Source of the DNA: Candidatus Binatia bacterium
GTDB lineage: Bacteria > Desulfobacterota > Binatia > Bin18
NCBI GenBank assembly: GCA_022820725.1
Contig: JAJEFA010000014.1
Location: 1 to 64,000, forward strand
Length of the DNA stretch: 64,000 bases
Direction: 5' to 3'
Part shown: positions 9,011 to 16,884 of the stretch, in pieces
Numbering within the stretch: position 1 is the stretch's first letter
Layout: each line of letters begins with the position of its first letter
The notes under the pieces: generated by a model
Database searches by the model: none
What the model was told of the DNA's origin: nothing
The model's input: the letters and a program-made list of their open reading frames with translations, nothing else
Program-made: the position numbers and the translations under genes

Positions 9011-9060
9011 CCTCAAAAAAAGAAGGGCACGAGGATACCTCCGTTTGATCCTCGTGCCCT
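9011..9060 (-). terminator. rho-independent terminator after the SDR gene
   Basis: On the minus strand a perfect 13-bp stem (arms 9024-9036 and 9048-9060, AGGGCACGAGGAT and its complement) with an 11-nt loop is followed by a T-rich run (TTCTTTTTTT). It lies downstream of the SDR stop at 9206 and just before the FKBP start at 9000, so it separates the two transcription units. Confidence 0.85.
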
Positions 9061-9137
9061 GAGTGCCGTTCCACAAACGTTGCTAGCGGCTCGCCCGGAA
9101 GTGCGTCGGGCTGACCGCCAGCATAGCACACTGCCCT

Positions 9138-9192
9138 AAAGAGGAAACATGGCCTCCAATAGACATGCAGATGCGGGACACGCTTCCTCTTC
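9138..9192. repeat. dispersed inverted repeat, copy c (degenerate)
   Basis: Arms AAAGAGGAAACATGGCC (9138-9154) and GGACACGCTTCCTCTTC (9176-9192) pair at 13 of 17 positions around a 21-nt loop. Its GCAGATGCGGGACACG matches the reverse complement of copy a, so loop and arm share ancestry in opposite orientation. It sits between the SDR stop and the terminator. Confidence 0.75.
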
Positions 9193-9205
9193 GGGGAGTC
9201 GAGCG

Positions 9206-10102
9206 TCACTCCATGCGTGGGGGCTTCAGGCTTGAACCCAGAGTACCCTTGAAGACTTTGAAGAGATGATCGAGGTCCCACGGCCCCTGACTGTAAATCG
9301 TCTTTTCGGGCTTGAGATGTGAATACAGAGAGATTTTATAGCCACTCGCTCCAAAGGCCTGCCCGTTGACATACTGAGCTTCATCACTGGCCAGAAAAAT
9401 AACGATCGGGGACACATTGGAGGGATCAAGCGGACTCCCCTGGGCGGAACCGCTGCTCTCCGACAACCCCATTTCCTGTGCAAAGTTGGCCGGAATCGTA
9501 TCGGTCATGCGGGTGGCCGCACCGGGCAGTATGGCGTTACAGGTGATATTATACTTTGCCAGGGCGTTGGCGCTGCTATACGTCAGTCCGAGGATACCGG
9601 CCTTTGCCGCGGCGTAGTTCGGCTGCCCCGGAGCGCCCAGCGCGGAACCGGAGGAGAAGTTGATAATCCGCCCGCTCTTCTGACGACGCATCAGAGCCGA
9701 TGCCGGACGGATCGTGCAGTAGTGGCCTTTGAGGTGGACCGCCACTACCGCGTCCCACTCTTCTTCGGTCATATTGAAGATCATCCGGTCGCGCAGAATA
9801 CCGGCACAGTTGACCAGGATGTCGAGCTGACCGAACGCATCGACCGCGGTCTGAATCAGGTTTTCTCCACCCTGCACGGTGGCGATATTGTCCGTGTTGG
9901 CAACGGCCTCTCCGCCCGCCGCCTGAATTTCTTCAACCACCTGCTGCGCCGGAGCTTTATCTTCTCCCTCGCCATCGACACTGCCGCCCAGGTCGTTCAC
10001 CACGACCTTCGCCCCTTCTTTGGCCATGAGTTGCACAATACCTCGTCCAATACCTCTGCCCGAACCGGTGACGACGGCAACTTTTCCGTCAAGCTTTCCC
10101 AT
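9206..10102 (-). CDS. short-chain dehydrogenase/reductase (3-hydroxyacyl-CoA type)
   Basis: A 298-residue NAD(P)-dependent oxidoreductase. The N-terminus has the cofactor motif TGSGRGIG and NDLGG. Catalytic residues are the serine of FSSGSA and the Y-x3-K of NYAAAKAG. The sequence resembles the dehydrogenase half of peroxisomal multifunctional enzyme type 2, suggesting a hydroxyacyl-CoA substrate. I chose the start at 10102 because AAAGGAGG lies 8 nt upstream. Just upstream is the remnant of an acyl-CoA dehydrogenase C-terminus, so the ancestral order was acyl-CoA dehydrogenase followed by SDR. A terminator lies downstream. Confidence 0.9.
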   Translation of the reverse strand: MGKLDGKVAVVTGSGRGIGRGIVQLMAKEGAKVVVNDLGGSVDGEGEDKAPAQQVVEEIQAAGGEAVANTDNIATVQGGENLIQTAVDAFGQLDILVNCAGILRDRMIFNMTEEEWDAVVAVHLKGHYCTIRPASALMRRQKSGRIINFSSGSALGAPGQPNYAAAKAGILGLTYSSANALAKYNITCNAILPGAATRMTDTIPANFAQEMGLSESSGSAQGSPLDPSNVSPIVIFLASDEAQYVNGQAFGASGYKISLYSHLKPEKTIYSQGPWDLDHLFKVFKGTLGSSLKPPRME

Positions 10103-10203
10103 GCTGATGCCTCCTTTGTGTATGGGTTCACAGTGCGGCCTGGCAGCCTCAGCCCTTTGGCAGGCCGAGCACCCGGTCACCCAAGATATTCTTTTGTATT
10201 TCC
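10064..10203. repeat. direct repeat copy 1 (acyl-CoA dehydrogenase end / SDR start)
   Basis: About 140 bp spanning the start of the SDR gene, its leader and the last codons of a vanished acyl-CoA dehydrogenase. It matches bases 12404-12536 closely, with long identical blocks such as AGCCCTTTGGCAGGCCGAGC. The pair flanks the glutamine synthetase gene. At protein level the similarity continues to about 10280. Confidence 0.85.
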
Positions 10204-10280
10204 AATGCCTTCCCGCCTATCGTCAATAAACGCGACCATAGGGCGGCCTTACGAGCACGACGACCGGCTGCCCCACGCGC
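10149..10280 (-). pseudogene. C-terminal remnant of an acyl-CoA dehydrogenase
   Basis: The minus strand encodes, without a start, a stretch reading AALWSRLLTIGGKALEIQKN and then ILGDRVLGLPKG followed by TGA. This aligns with the end of the intact gene at 12482-13666 (AALWYRLLTIGGGTSEIQKN, ILGDRVLGLPKG, stop). Only about 42 codons remain, starting a few bases after the glutamine synthetase stop. It is the relic of a second dehydrogenase gene that once preceded the SDR. Confidence 0.82.
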
Positions 10281-10290
10281 TCTCACTGTG

Positions 10291-12441
10291 TCATTGATGT
10301 CCGTGCAGCATCTCGGAATAGGTCGGCAATGGCCAGAGGCGGCTATCCACTAACGCCTCCAGCCGATCCGCCACGGTCCTTGCGGACTGCATCAGTGGCT
10401 TAATGGTTTCGTGGGCGTAGGACGCCGATTGCGCGGGACCATCGTCAGGGAAGTCGTCGAACGCCACGGCCAGTTTGTCGGTTTCAGTAAGCAATTGCTG
10501 AACGAGATTCGCCTTTTCATCGAAAAGCTTGGACGAGTAGCCGGATTCGGTGCTCACACGGGCATCCTCGATGGTGATGGGAATGATCAGCGTCCGCAGG
10601 ATGTTTAGTAGCGTTCGTGCCTCGATCCACAGCTCTGTCGCATACGCCTCTTGGAGGACGCGTTGCCGCGCCGTGATTTCGCGCTCGTTGAAGATATTCA
10701 AGTCACTGAAGAGCTTGATGTTCTTGGCCGATGTCAGCGCCTGGTATGCCTCGGGACTACTCTTCAGGTGGATCAGGGTGGATTTTTCGGCATGTTCGTG
10801 CAACTCCTCGGAGTAGCCGTTTCCGCTGAAAAGGGCGCCCTGATTCTGTTTGATGGTTTCGCGGATGACTTGGTTGACCGCCTTGCCGGCTTCGATCTCC
10901 TCGCACATATACTTCAGGCTGTCCGCCAGCGCCGCGTTGACCATTGTCAGCGGGAAAGCGATATGCTGGTTTCCGCCCACCGCGCGAAACTCGAACCGAT
11001 TGCCGCACCAGGGAAAAGGCGCGGTGCGGTTGCGGTCTTCCAGACTGGCCCGGATGTCGGCCACTGGCGCCGATATCTCGATCTGCTTGTGTTGCGTTTC
11101 GTATGCAGTGAAATTGCCGCCCTCGGCGACCTTTTTCACGTGTGCTTCCAACCGTTCGCCGAGGTGGAGGGTGAGGATTGCCGGCGGCGCCTCCTGCGCA
11201 CCCAGCCGGTGGTCGTTGCCGGCGGTCGACACCCCGCAACGCAGCAAGTCGCCGTGTTTGTTCACCCCGCGCAGCAGGGCTGCGACAAACGCGATGAAGC
11301 GGCGGTTGTCGTTTTCGGTTTCCCCTGGCACGAACAGGTTGGCACCTGTGTCGGTGTTCAGACCCCAGTTGTTGTGCTTGCCGCTGCCGTTGATACCGGC
11401 AAACGGCTTTTCGTGGAACAGGATGACGAAACCGTGGTCGAAGGCCAAGTCGCGGAGCACGTCCATTGCCAGCACGTTGGTGTCTGCAGCGAGGTTGGCC
11501 AGATTGAAGATCGGCGAGATCTCATGTTGCGCCGGCGCCACCTCATTGTGGGTGCAGTGGATCGAAATCCCGAGAGCCCACATCTTCTCGCGCGCCTCGG
11601 CCATGTAGCGGTTCACCCGCGGCGACAGTCTGGCGAAATAGTTGGACGACAGCTCCTGCCCGCGCAGTGGTGTGGCCCCCAGCAGGGTACGTCCCGTGGC
11701 CACCAGATCCGGCCGCGCTAAGTATTTTTCCCGATCGATCAGGAAGAATTCCTGCTCCCACCCAACATTGCACACGACCTGCTTGGTGTCGGTGTCGCCA
11801 AGATGATGCAACAGCCGCAGGCTCTGCTCGTCGACCGCGAGGTCGGCGCGCAATAATGGGGTCTTCTGGTCGAGCGCCTCGCCGGTCCAGGAAACGAAGG
11901 CGGACGGAATATACAGCGTCTCCCGGTAGACGAAGGGCGGAGAGCCGGTATCCCAGCCGATATAGGCCGCCGCCTTATGTGTTTCGCGCAACTCCCCGTT
12001 CGGAAACGACGACCCGTCAGTCTCGGTCTGAAACAGCTCGGATCCGGTCAGGTTGATGATCAATCGATCAGTCGCAAAATCCACCGCCACGAAGGTCTCG
12101 AGTTTCTCCCCGTGGATCGGTCCTCGTAGCGGCGAGAACCAATGCGAATACCCGATGCAACCCTTCGACTGAGCCCACTCCAGGATGGATTTCGCCAGCG
12201 CGTTCGCGTCCTCCTTGTCCATCGGCAGTCCGGTCGCCCGACAGCGCGCAAACGCGTAATAGATGTCCGGGTCTACCAGCTTCTTCAGGATTGCGTCATC
12301 CAGCACGTTGCTGTTCATGTTCGCCAATGCCGGCGGTAGGGCGGCCGTCTGCGTCGGGGCGTCGTACGTGGAGTGCATCAGGGCCACGGGTTTTTCCTCC
12401 CCACCAGTGACAACGGCAACTTTCCCGTTAAGCTTTCCCAT
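10291..12441 (-). CDS. glnN: glutamine synthetase type III with SDR-derived N-terminal extension
   Basis: A 716-residue enzyme of the large GSIII class, which makes glutamine from glutamate, ammonia and ATP. Recognisable motifs include GWEQEFFLID, HNEVAPAQHEISPIF, FHEKPFAGINGSGKHNNWGL, GNDHRLGAQEAPPAI, NRTAPFPWCGNRFEFRAVGG and the C-terminal LWPLPTY. The first 13 residues, MGKLNGKVAVVTG, are not GSIII: they are the start of an SDR and match the neighbouring SDR (MGKLDGKVAVVTG). The next codons, GAG GAA, lie 7 nt before a GTG (12387), so the original synthetase probably began at that GTG (or ATG 12378) and its ribosome site is now translated. Direct repeats flank the gene. Confidence 0.93.
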   Translation of the reverse strand: MGKLNGKVAVVTGGEEKPVALMHSTYDAPTQTAALPPALANMNSNVLDDAILKKLVDPDIYYAFARCRATGLPMDKEDANALAKSILEWAQSKGCIGYSHWFSPLRGPIHGEKLETFVAVDFATDRLIINLTGSELFQTETDGSSFPNGELRETHKAAAYIGWDTGSPPFVYRETLYIPSAFVSWTGEALDQKTPLLRADLAVDEQSLRLLHHLGDTDTKQVVCNVGWEQEFFLIDREKYLARPDLVATGRTLLGATPLRGQELSSNYFARLSPRVNRYMAEAREKMWALGISIHCTHNEVAPAQHEISPIFNLANLAADTNVLAMDVLRDLAFDHGFVILFHEKPFAGINGSGKHNNWGLNTDTGANLFVPGETENDNRRFIAFVAALLRGVNKHGDLLRCGVSTAGNDHRLGAQEAPPAILTLHLGERLEAHVKKVAEGGNFTAYETQHKQIEISAPVADIRASLEDRNRTAPFPWCGNRFEFRAVGGNQHIAFPLTMVNAALADSLKYMCEEIEAGKAVNQVIRETIKQNQGALFSGNGYSEELHEHAEKSTLIHLKSSPEAYQALTSAKNIKLFSDLNIFNEREITARQRVLQEAYATELWIEARTLLNILRTLIIPITIEDARVSTESGYSSKLFDEKANLVQQLLTETDKLAVAFDDFPDDGPAQSASYAHETIKPLMQSARTVADRLEALVDSRLWPLPTYSEMLHGHQ

Positions 12442-12536
12442 GCGGATACTTCCTTGTGTACGGGTTCACAGCCAGGCAGCCTCAGCCCTTTGGCAGGCCG
12501 AGCACCCGGTCTCCCAAGATATTCTTTTGTATTTCC
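12404..12536. repeat. direct repeat copy 2 (acyl-CoA dehydrogenase end / SDR start)
   Basis: About 133 bp covering the last codons of the intact acyl-CoA dehydrogenase, the leader and the first 13 SDR-like codons now fused to glutamine synthetase. It matches 10064-10203 with small gaps in the leader. The homology to the SDR stops sharply after the codons for VTG. Confidence 0.85.
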
Positions 12537-13666
12537 GAGGTTCCGCCCCCAATCGTCAGCAGGCGGTACCATAACGCAGCGCGCGGCCAGCGGCCATTAT
12601 CAATCGTGTAGTGTGAGCCTTGCGTGAGCTGGGCGTACGGTCCGAGCAACTCGGTGGCAAACCGGGCGAGCCGCATATTGAGTTCCGAGCCGGCAAGTTT
12701 ATTGACCGATCCCTCCGGTCCGGGCGGATTACCTTTGAGGCGTTTGCTGAAGCTGCGGAACATATTGTAGGTGATGGCTTTGCATTCAATGGCAAGTTGC
12801 GCCAACTGCTGACGCACGGCAGGGTCCTCACAAGCGGGTCGGCCGTTGATTTCCACTTCTTTGCTCACCTTGAGTAGCTCGGAGAACTGACGGTGGACGG
12901 GCAAGCCGGATCCAATCCCGGCACGTTCATGCATCAGGGTGGTGACCAGGACTTTCCAGCCCTCATTTTTGGGTCCGATCAGATTGGTCTTGGGCACCCG
13001 GACTTCCTCAAAAAAGACTTCGTTGAACTCGGAATCGCCCGTCATCTGAACCAGCGGTCGAACCGTCACTCCCGGCGTTTTCATATCCACGGCCAGACAG
13101 CTGATCCCCCGGTGTTTGGGCGCGTCGGGGTCGGTACGGACAAAGAGCTGGATGAAATCCGCCCGATGGGCAAAGCTGGTCCAGACTTTCTGGCCGTTCA
13201 CCACAAAATAGTCACCGTCTTCTACGGCTCGCGTCTGCATCGACGCCAGGTCAGACCCCGCTCCTGGCTCGGACAGTCCCTCACACCAAATTTCGTCGCC
13301 CGACAGAATCCGGGGCAGATAGCGTTTCTTCTGCTCCTCAGTCCCCCAATGAATCAGGGTCGGACCGGACATCATCAGCCCGAGCGTATTGGCAAACCGC
13401 GGGGCGTGGACTCGGTGCAGCTCCTGATTGAAGATGAACATCTCCATGAGGCTGGCGTTGCGCCCCCCGTATTCCTCTGGCCAGTGGATACCCACCCAAC
13501 GGTCTTGGTGAGCGGTCTGTTGCCACGCCCGCTGATACTCAAAGCGCGCGTCCGCGTCGATATCGTCAAAATGCTCGGGATCGTAGCCCGCAGGTAGATG
13601 GCTGTGGAGCCACGCACGCAGCTCTTGCCGGAAAGCCTCCTCTTCCGGGGTAAAGTTGAAATCCAT
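12482..13666 (-). CDS. acyl-CoA dehydrogenase
   Basis: A 394-residue FAD enzyme that introduces a 2,3-double bond into acyl-CoA esters. The N-terminal helical domain begins MDFNFTPEEEAFRQELRAWL. The middle beta domain has WCEGLSEPGAGSDLASMQTR and QKVWTSFAHRADF, which is typical of FAD/acyl-CoA binding. The C-terminal helical domain ends with LTIGGGTSEIQKNILGDRVL. Length is normal. It sits 40 bp upstream of the fused glutamine synthetase start on the same strand. Its terminal codons are part of the direct repeat that also occurs before the SDR, so it belongs to an acyl-CoA dehydrogenase/SDR gene pair. Confidence 0.93.
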   Translation of the reverse strand: MDFNFTPEEEAFRQELRAWLHSHLPAGYDPEHFDDIDADARFEYQRAWQQTAHQDRWVGIHWPEEYGGRNASLMEMFIFNQELHRVHAPRFANTLGLMMSGPTLIHWGTEEQKKRYLPRILSGDEIWCEGLSEPGAGSDLASMQTRAVEDGDYFVVNGQKVWTSFAHRADFIQLFVRTDPDAPKHRGISCLAVDMKTPGVTVRPLVQMTGDSEFNEVFFEEVRVPKTNLIGPKNEGWKVLVTTLMHERAGIGSGLPVHRQFSELLKVSKEVEINGRPACEDPAVRQQLAQLAIECKAITYNMFRSFSKRLKGNPPGPEGSVNKLAGSELNMRLARFATELLGPYAQLTQGSHYTIDNGRWPRAALWYRLLTIGGGTSEIQKNILGDRVLGLPKG

Positions 13667-13758
13667 TCCCGTCTCCTTCCGCGGCCCTACCTTAACCGCT
13701 TCATATCTGGGGGTAAAGAGATTGGAGGGAAACGGGAGTGTTGTGAGTGAAGGCGGAC

Positions 13759-13986
13759 CTAGTCCTCGGGGTATATCTGCTCGAGTTGAGCCACGAGGGC
13801 AGCCTGCGTGCCGGGCGGCGGTTCTGTTTCCGCAGTGTGGTCTTCAGCGTCCGGCGCTGACTTCCTGGCGGACTGTTGCAGCCGGGCGATTTCCCGCTCT
13901 TTGTCGGCCAGTTGCCGACGCAAGTCATAGACCAGAGCTACTAGCTGGCTGTGTGATAGCGCGGTGACATTCAGGTCAGATTCCAC
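13759..13986 (-). CDS. small coiled-coil protein, hypothetical
   Basis: A 75-residue frame starting at GTG (13986). The first half, SQLVALVYDLRRQLADKERE then IARLQQSARK, has heptad-like spacing and should form a coiled coil. The second half is acidic and Pro-rich and ends QAALVAQLEQIYPED. It has no known domain that I can see. Composition is protein-like and it stands alone between the acyl-CoA dehydrogenase (same strand) and the divergent amgK. There is no strong ribosome site, so the start is uncertain. Confidence 0.5.
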   Translation of the reverse strand: MESDLNVTALSHSQLVALVYDLRRQLADKEREIARLQQSARKSAPDAEDHTAETEPPPGTQAALVAQLEQIYPED

Positions 13987-14048
13987 TATTTTTTTTCATC
14001 ACAGGCGTGGCCGACTTGCAATGCAGATCTGTTGTTGAACGTTCATTT

Positions 14049-14077
14049 TTGACAAGTTCTCACCTGCTTGCTACGAA
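14049..14077 (+). promoter_or_regulatory. sigma70-like promoter for amgK-murU
   Basis: TTGACA (14049-14054), a 17-nt spacer, and TACGAA (14072-14077). The -35 box is perfect and the -10 box matches at four of six positions. A start about 7 nt later would fall in the left arm of inverted repeat copy d, so the whole hairpin would lie in or near the 5' leader. Confidence 0.45.
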
Positions 14078-14137
14078 GAATGAACGTGTCCTCTCCACCA
14101 CGGTCAAAGCGGGACACGTTGGACACGTTCATTCTTT
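14075..14137. repeat. dispersed inverted repeat, copy d (9-bp internal duplication)
   Basis: Arms GAAGAATGAACGTGTCC (14075-14091) and GGACACGTTCATTCTTT (14121-14137) pair at 16 of 17 positions. The loop is 29 nt, which is the family's 20 nt plus a direct duplication of GGACACGTT (14112-14120 and 14121-14129). It lies 10 bp upstream of the amgK start. Confidence 0.88.
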
Positions 14138-14147
14138 CTCGTCAGTT

Positions 14148-15227
14148 ATGGATGCGACACTACGCCAAGCGCTTGACGCTGCTGTTGCTGAAAAGTGGGG
14201 GCGAGCAACTCGGATTACGCGGATTGATCCACTGGCTGGAGACGCCTCAAGCCGGAGTTATGTGCGGCTGTCTCTGAACGGTGACAGCCCGGCCTCGGCG
14301 GTCGTCATGATTCTGGCCGGAAGCGGCCTCGCGCTCTCCTCGGACGAACTCGCCGTGTTCGACGAACCCCTCAAGGAACTGCCCTATCTCAACGTACATG
14401 CTTTCCTGGAGCCCCTGGGCGTGCATATCCCAGAGCTCTACGTGGATGGCTATCAGGATGGTTTTCTCCTCCTGGAAGACATTGGCGACCTACCCTTGCG
14501 CGATGCCGTCCAAGACCTGCCGCACGCCGAGGTAGAACAGTGGTACCGGCGCGCGATTGACCAGTTGCTGCTCATCCAAATCGAGGGCACCCGCCAGAAA
14601 AACGAGCGGTGCATCGCCTTTCAGCAGCGCTTTGATAAGCGTCTCTTCTTGTGGGAATTTGAGCACTTTGTTGAATGGGGCTTGGACAAGCGTGGCAAGC
14701 AGTCCCTCTCTCCGACGGAGACACAGACCCTGAGTGGTATCTTCGAGGATATTTCCACCCGTCTCAATCAGGCTACCTTTTTTCTCAACCACCGCGATTA
14801 CCATAGTTGGAATTTATTCGTGCAGCAGGAGCGCATCCGGGTAATCGACTTTCAGGACGCCCTGCTCGCTCCCGCTACCTATGATCTCGCCACGCTGCTC
14901 AATGATCGGGATACGCCGGGAGTCGTCTCCCCGGAGTTGGAAGAGGCACTGGTCAATTACTATCACGAGGCGTGGCACCACACTGGTGGTGCCACGCTGG
15001 CACTGGAATACGTGTGGGACGAGTATAATCTGTGCCTGCTCCAAAAGGCCTGTAAAGTTGTCGGCCGTTTCTATTATCTGGAGCTGGAAAAAGGCAAGAG
15101 CGGCTATACGCGCTATATTCCGCCGACGCTGGCAACGATCCGCCGGGTATTGGACCGTCTGCCGCAATATCGGCATCTGCAAGACATTCTGGCGAGCCAT
15201 TTTCCAGAGCACTTCTCCGCCTCATGA
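14148..15227 (+). CDS. amgK: AmgK-like anomeric sugar kinase (aminoglycoside phosphotransferase fold)
   Basis: A 359-residue kinase of the APH/choline-kinase fold. The catalytic loop is HRDYHSWN (around residue 220) and the metal-binding VIDFQDA follows. It shares the fold and neighbour of Pseudomonas AmgK, which phosphorylates the anomeric carbon of MurNAc/GlcNAc in cell-wall recycling. Conservation starts with MDATLRQALDAAVAEKWG, so I chose ATG 14148. The frame is open upstream through the inverted repeat, but that part is not conserved-looking. No clear Shine-Dalgarno sequence precedes this ATG; the hairpin takes that place. It overlaps murU by 4 bp, supporting a two-gene operon. Confidence 0.82.
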   Translation: MDATLRQALDAAVAEKWGRATRITRIDPLAGDASSRSYVRLSLNGDSPASAVVMILAGSGLALSSDELAVFDEPLKELPYLNVHAFLEPLGVHIPELYVDGYQDGFLLLEDIGDLPLRDAVQDLPHAEVEQWYRRAIDQLLLIQIEGTRQKNERCIAFQQRFDKRLFLWEFEHFVEWGLDKRGKQSLSPTETQTLSGIFEDISTRLNQATFFLNHRDYHSWNLFVQQERIRVIDFQDALLAPATYDLATLLNDRDTPGVVSPELEEALVNYYHEAWHHTGGATLALEYVWDEYNLCLLQKACKVVGRFYYLELEKGKSGYTRYIPPTLATIRRVLDRLPQYRHLQDILASHFPEHFSAS

Positions 15228-15970
15228 CGCGCGCCATGATTCTTGCGGCCGGCTTCGGGACCCGGATGCGGCCGCTGACGGATACGCTTCCCAAGGCGCT
15301 GGTACCGGTCGCCGGCCGACCCCTGATCGAATACACGCTCCTGTTTGTCAAATCCCACGGCATTGAAGAGGTCGTGCTGAACCTCCACCATCTCGGGTAT
15401 CTGCTCAGAGACGCGTTGGGCGACGGAAGCGCCTACGGCTTGCGGATCACCTATTCGCCGGAAGACCCTATCCTGGATACTGGTGGCGGGATCAAGAACG
15501 CCCAGCCGTTTCTCGACGGTGAACCGTTTCTGGTTTTGAACGCGGATACGATCCTTGATTTCGATCTGACCGCCTTCCTGGCCACCCACCGGCAGACCCA
15601 GGCCATTGGGACCTTGCTGCTCAGACCGAATCCCGATGAGATGACGTATGGCTTGGTTGAAACGGACCGGACCGGTGCCATACGGCGGGTTCGAGGCGAG
15701 CCGAGCGAGGTGGAGGTTAAGGAGCCGCTGTCTGCTTTCATGTTTACCGGCTGTCAGGTCCTAACGCCACGTATTTTTGAGACCATGCCGATGGGTCGTG
15801 CCTTCAGTACGACCCATGAGCTGTATCCCCAGCTCATCCGAGCGGGAGAAGCCTTACAGGGCGTCGTGCATGCTGGCCCCTGGATGGTGATTGATGACGC
15901 GGAAGGCATCGCTCGTGCGACCAAAGCGATTGTCTCCGGCCGCCTGCGCTTATCCTACCTGCGTCCGTAG
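15224..15970 (+). CDS. murU: MurU-like nucleotidyltransferase
   Basis: A 248-residue sugar-1-phosphate nucleotidyltransferase. The signature loop MILAAGFGTRMRPLTDTLPK and PVAGRPLIEYTL open the protein. ETGG is replaced by DTGGGIKNAQPFL, and NADTILDFDL supplies the metal-binding aspartate. In the AmgK-MurU route MurU turns MurNAc-1-phosphate into UDP-MurNAc, bypassing de novo MurA/MurB synthesis. The gene overlap with amgK (ATGA) supports this role. A general NDP-sugar pyrophosphorylase is the alternative. The 3' end overlaps the convergent amidotransferase gene by 21 bp. Confidence 0.84.
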   Translation: MTRAMILAAGFGTRMRPLTDTLPKALVPVAGRPLIEYTLLFVKSHGIEEVVLNLHHLGYLLRDALGDGSAYGLRITYSPEDPILDTGGGIKNAQPFLDGEPFLVLNADTILDFDLTAFLATHRQTQAIGTLLLRPNPDEMTYGLVETDRTGAIRRVRGEPSEVEVKEPLSAFMFTGCQVLTPRIFETMPMGRAFSTTHELYPQLIRAGEALQGVVHAGPWMVIDDAEGIARATKAIVSGRLRLSYLRP

Positions 15971-16702
15971 TCGCTCTATCACAATCGAGGCGAAATTCGT
16001 GAGACAGCGCTGGGCCGCAGGCGCATTTTGCACAGTCTTGAGCAGCCAGTCTTGCAGCGGCTGCCGCCCAGACGGCCAGCGCGGGAAGGATTCAGGAGGC
16101 AAGACGGCAGCCAGCGAAGCAATCAGCCCTTCCATAATCGCAGGAGTGAATTCCGGGTGGAACTGGGTTCCCCAGATATCCGTCTCCAGGGAGAATGCCT
16201 GGTAGGGACAGGTCTCATTGTGGGCCAGGGCAGTCGCGCCTGGAGGCAGGGCGGTCACAATCTCGCCGTGACTCTGCTGGGCCTGAAAGGATTCGGGAAC
16301 GTTAGAAAAGAGCGGATCCCGCTGTCCGTCTGGAGTCAGGCTGACCGTCACCGTGCCGAGTTCCCAGCCCTGCGGATTTTTTTCAATGCTGCCGCCAAAC
16401 GCATGGGCAACGTGCTGATGACCGAAACAGATCCCATAGATGGGCACGGACTGATCCGCAGCCCGTTTCAGCAAATCTTCACTCTTGGTCACCCAGGGAT
16501 CAGGGTCGTTCGCCGAAGCCGGTGAGCCGGTGACAATGATGCCGGCCCAGTCCGGTTCGGGAAGAGTTTCCTTACGCGCATCAACAACAACGCAGCGCGC
16601 TGGACCCAGGACATTGAAGAACGCCTGCTCGTACCGACCACACTGCGCGGTCACAGCGCGAGGCAATTCGCCCGTTTTCAGAATGAGGAGTGGTTTCGTC
16701 AT
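15950..16702 (-). CDS. class I glutamine amidotransferase-like protein
   Basis: A 250-residue protein with the GATase1 fold. The nucleophile elbow is YGICFGHQHVAHAFGG (Cys92), and the partner His-Glu are in GTQFHPEFT. TGSPASANDPDPWV is the usual oxyanion-side loop. Stand-alone members include gamma-glutamyl-amine hydrolases and GMP-synthase-like proteins, so the substrate is open. I chose the start at 16702 because GAGG lies about 8 nt upstream and the family begins there. It converges on murU with a 21-bp overlap. Confidence 0.85.
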   Translation of the reverse strand: MTKPLLILKTGELPRAVTAQCGRYEQAFFNVLGPARCVVVDARKETLPEPDWAGIIVTGSPASANDPDPWVTKSEDLLKRAADQSVPIYGICFGHQHVAHAFGGSIEKNPQGWELGTVTVSLTPDGQRDPLFSNVPESFQAQQSHGEIVTALPPGATALAHNETCPYQAFSLETDIWGTQFHPEFTPAIMEGLIASLAAVLPPESFPRWPSGRQPLQDWLLKTVQNAPAAQRCLTNFASIVIERLRTQVG

Positions 16703-16884
16703 ACGCGCGCCTCTTCTTCCGCCTGGTGAAATATAAATCCCACAGCCGGGATTGGAAACCCGGTAGAGAAAGGCAAAAATAAAATACAACAAGGGCTAGG
16801 CGACACCCCCTTCGCTCCGCTATGCCTGAGTGGAGCCGTGGCCCCTAGGGCTGGTCATGGCTTGTCTCAAAAGGAGGGAAGAGT

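Noticed and set aside
14075-14137. Inverted repeats as integron attC sites
   Set aside because: The arms lack the RYYYAAC/GTTRRRY core pair, arms are near-perfect instead of bulged, and there is no integrase or cassette array.
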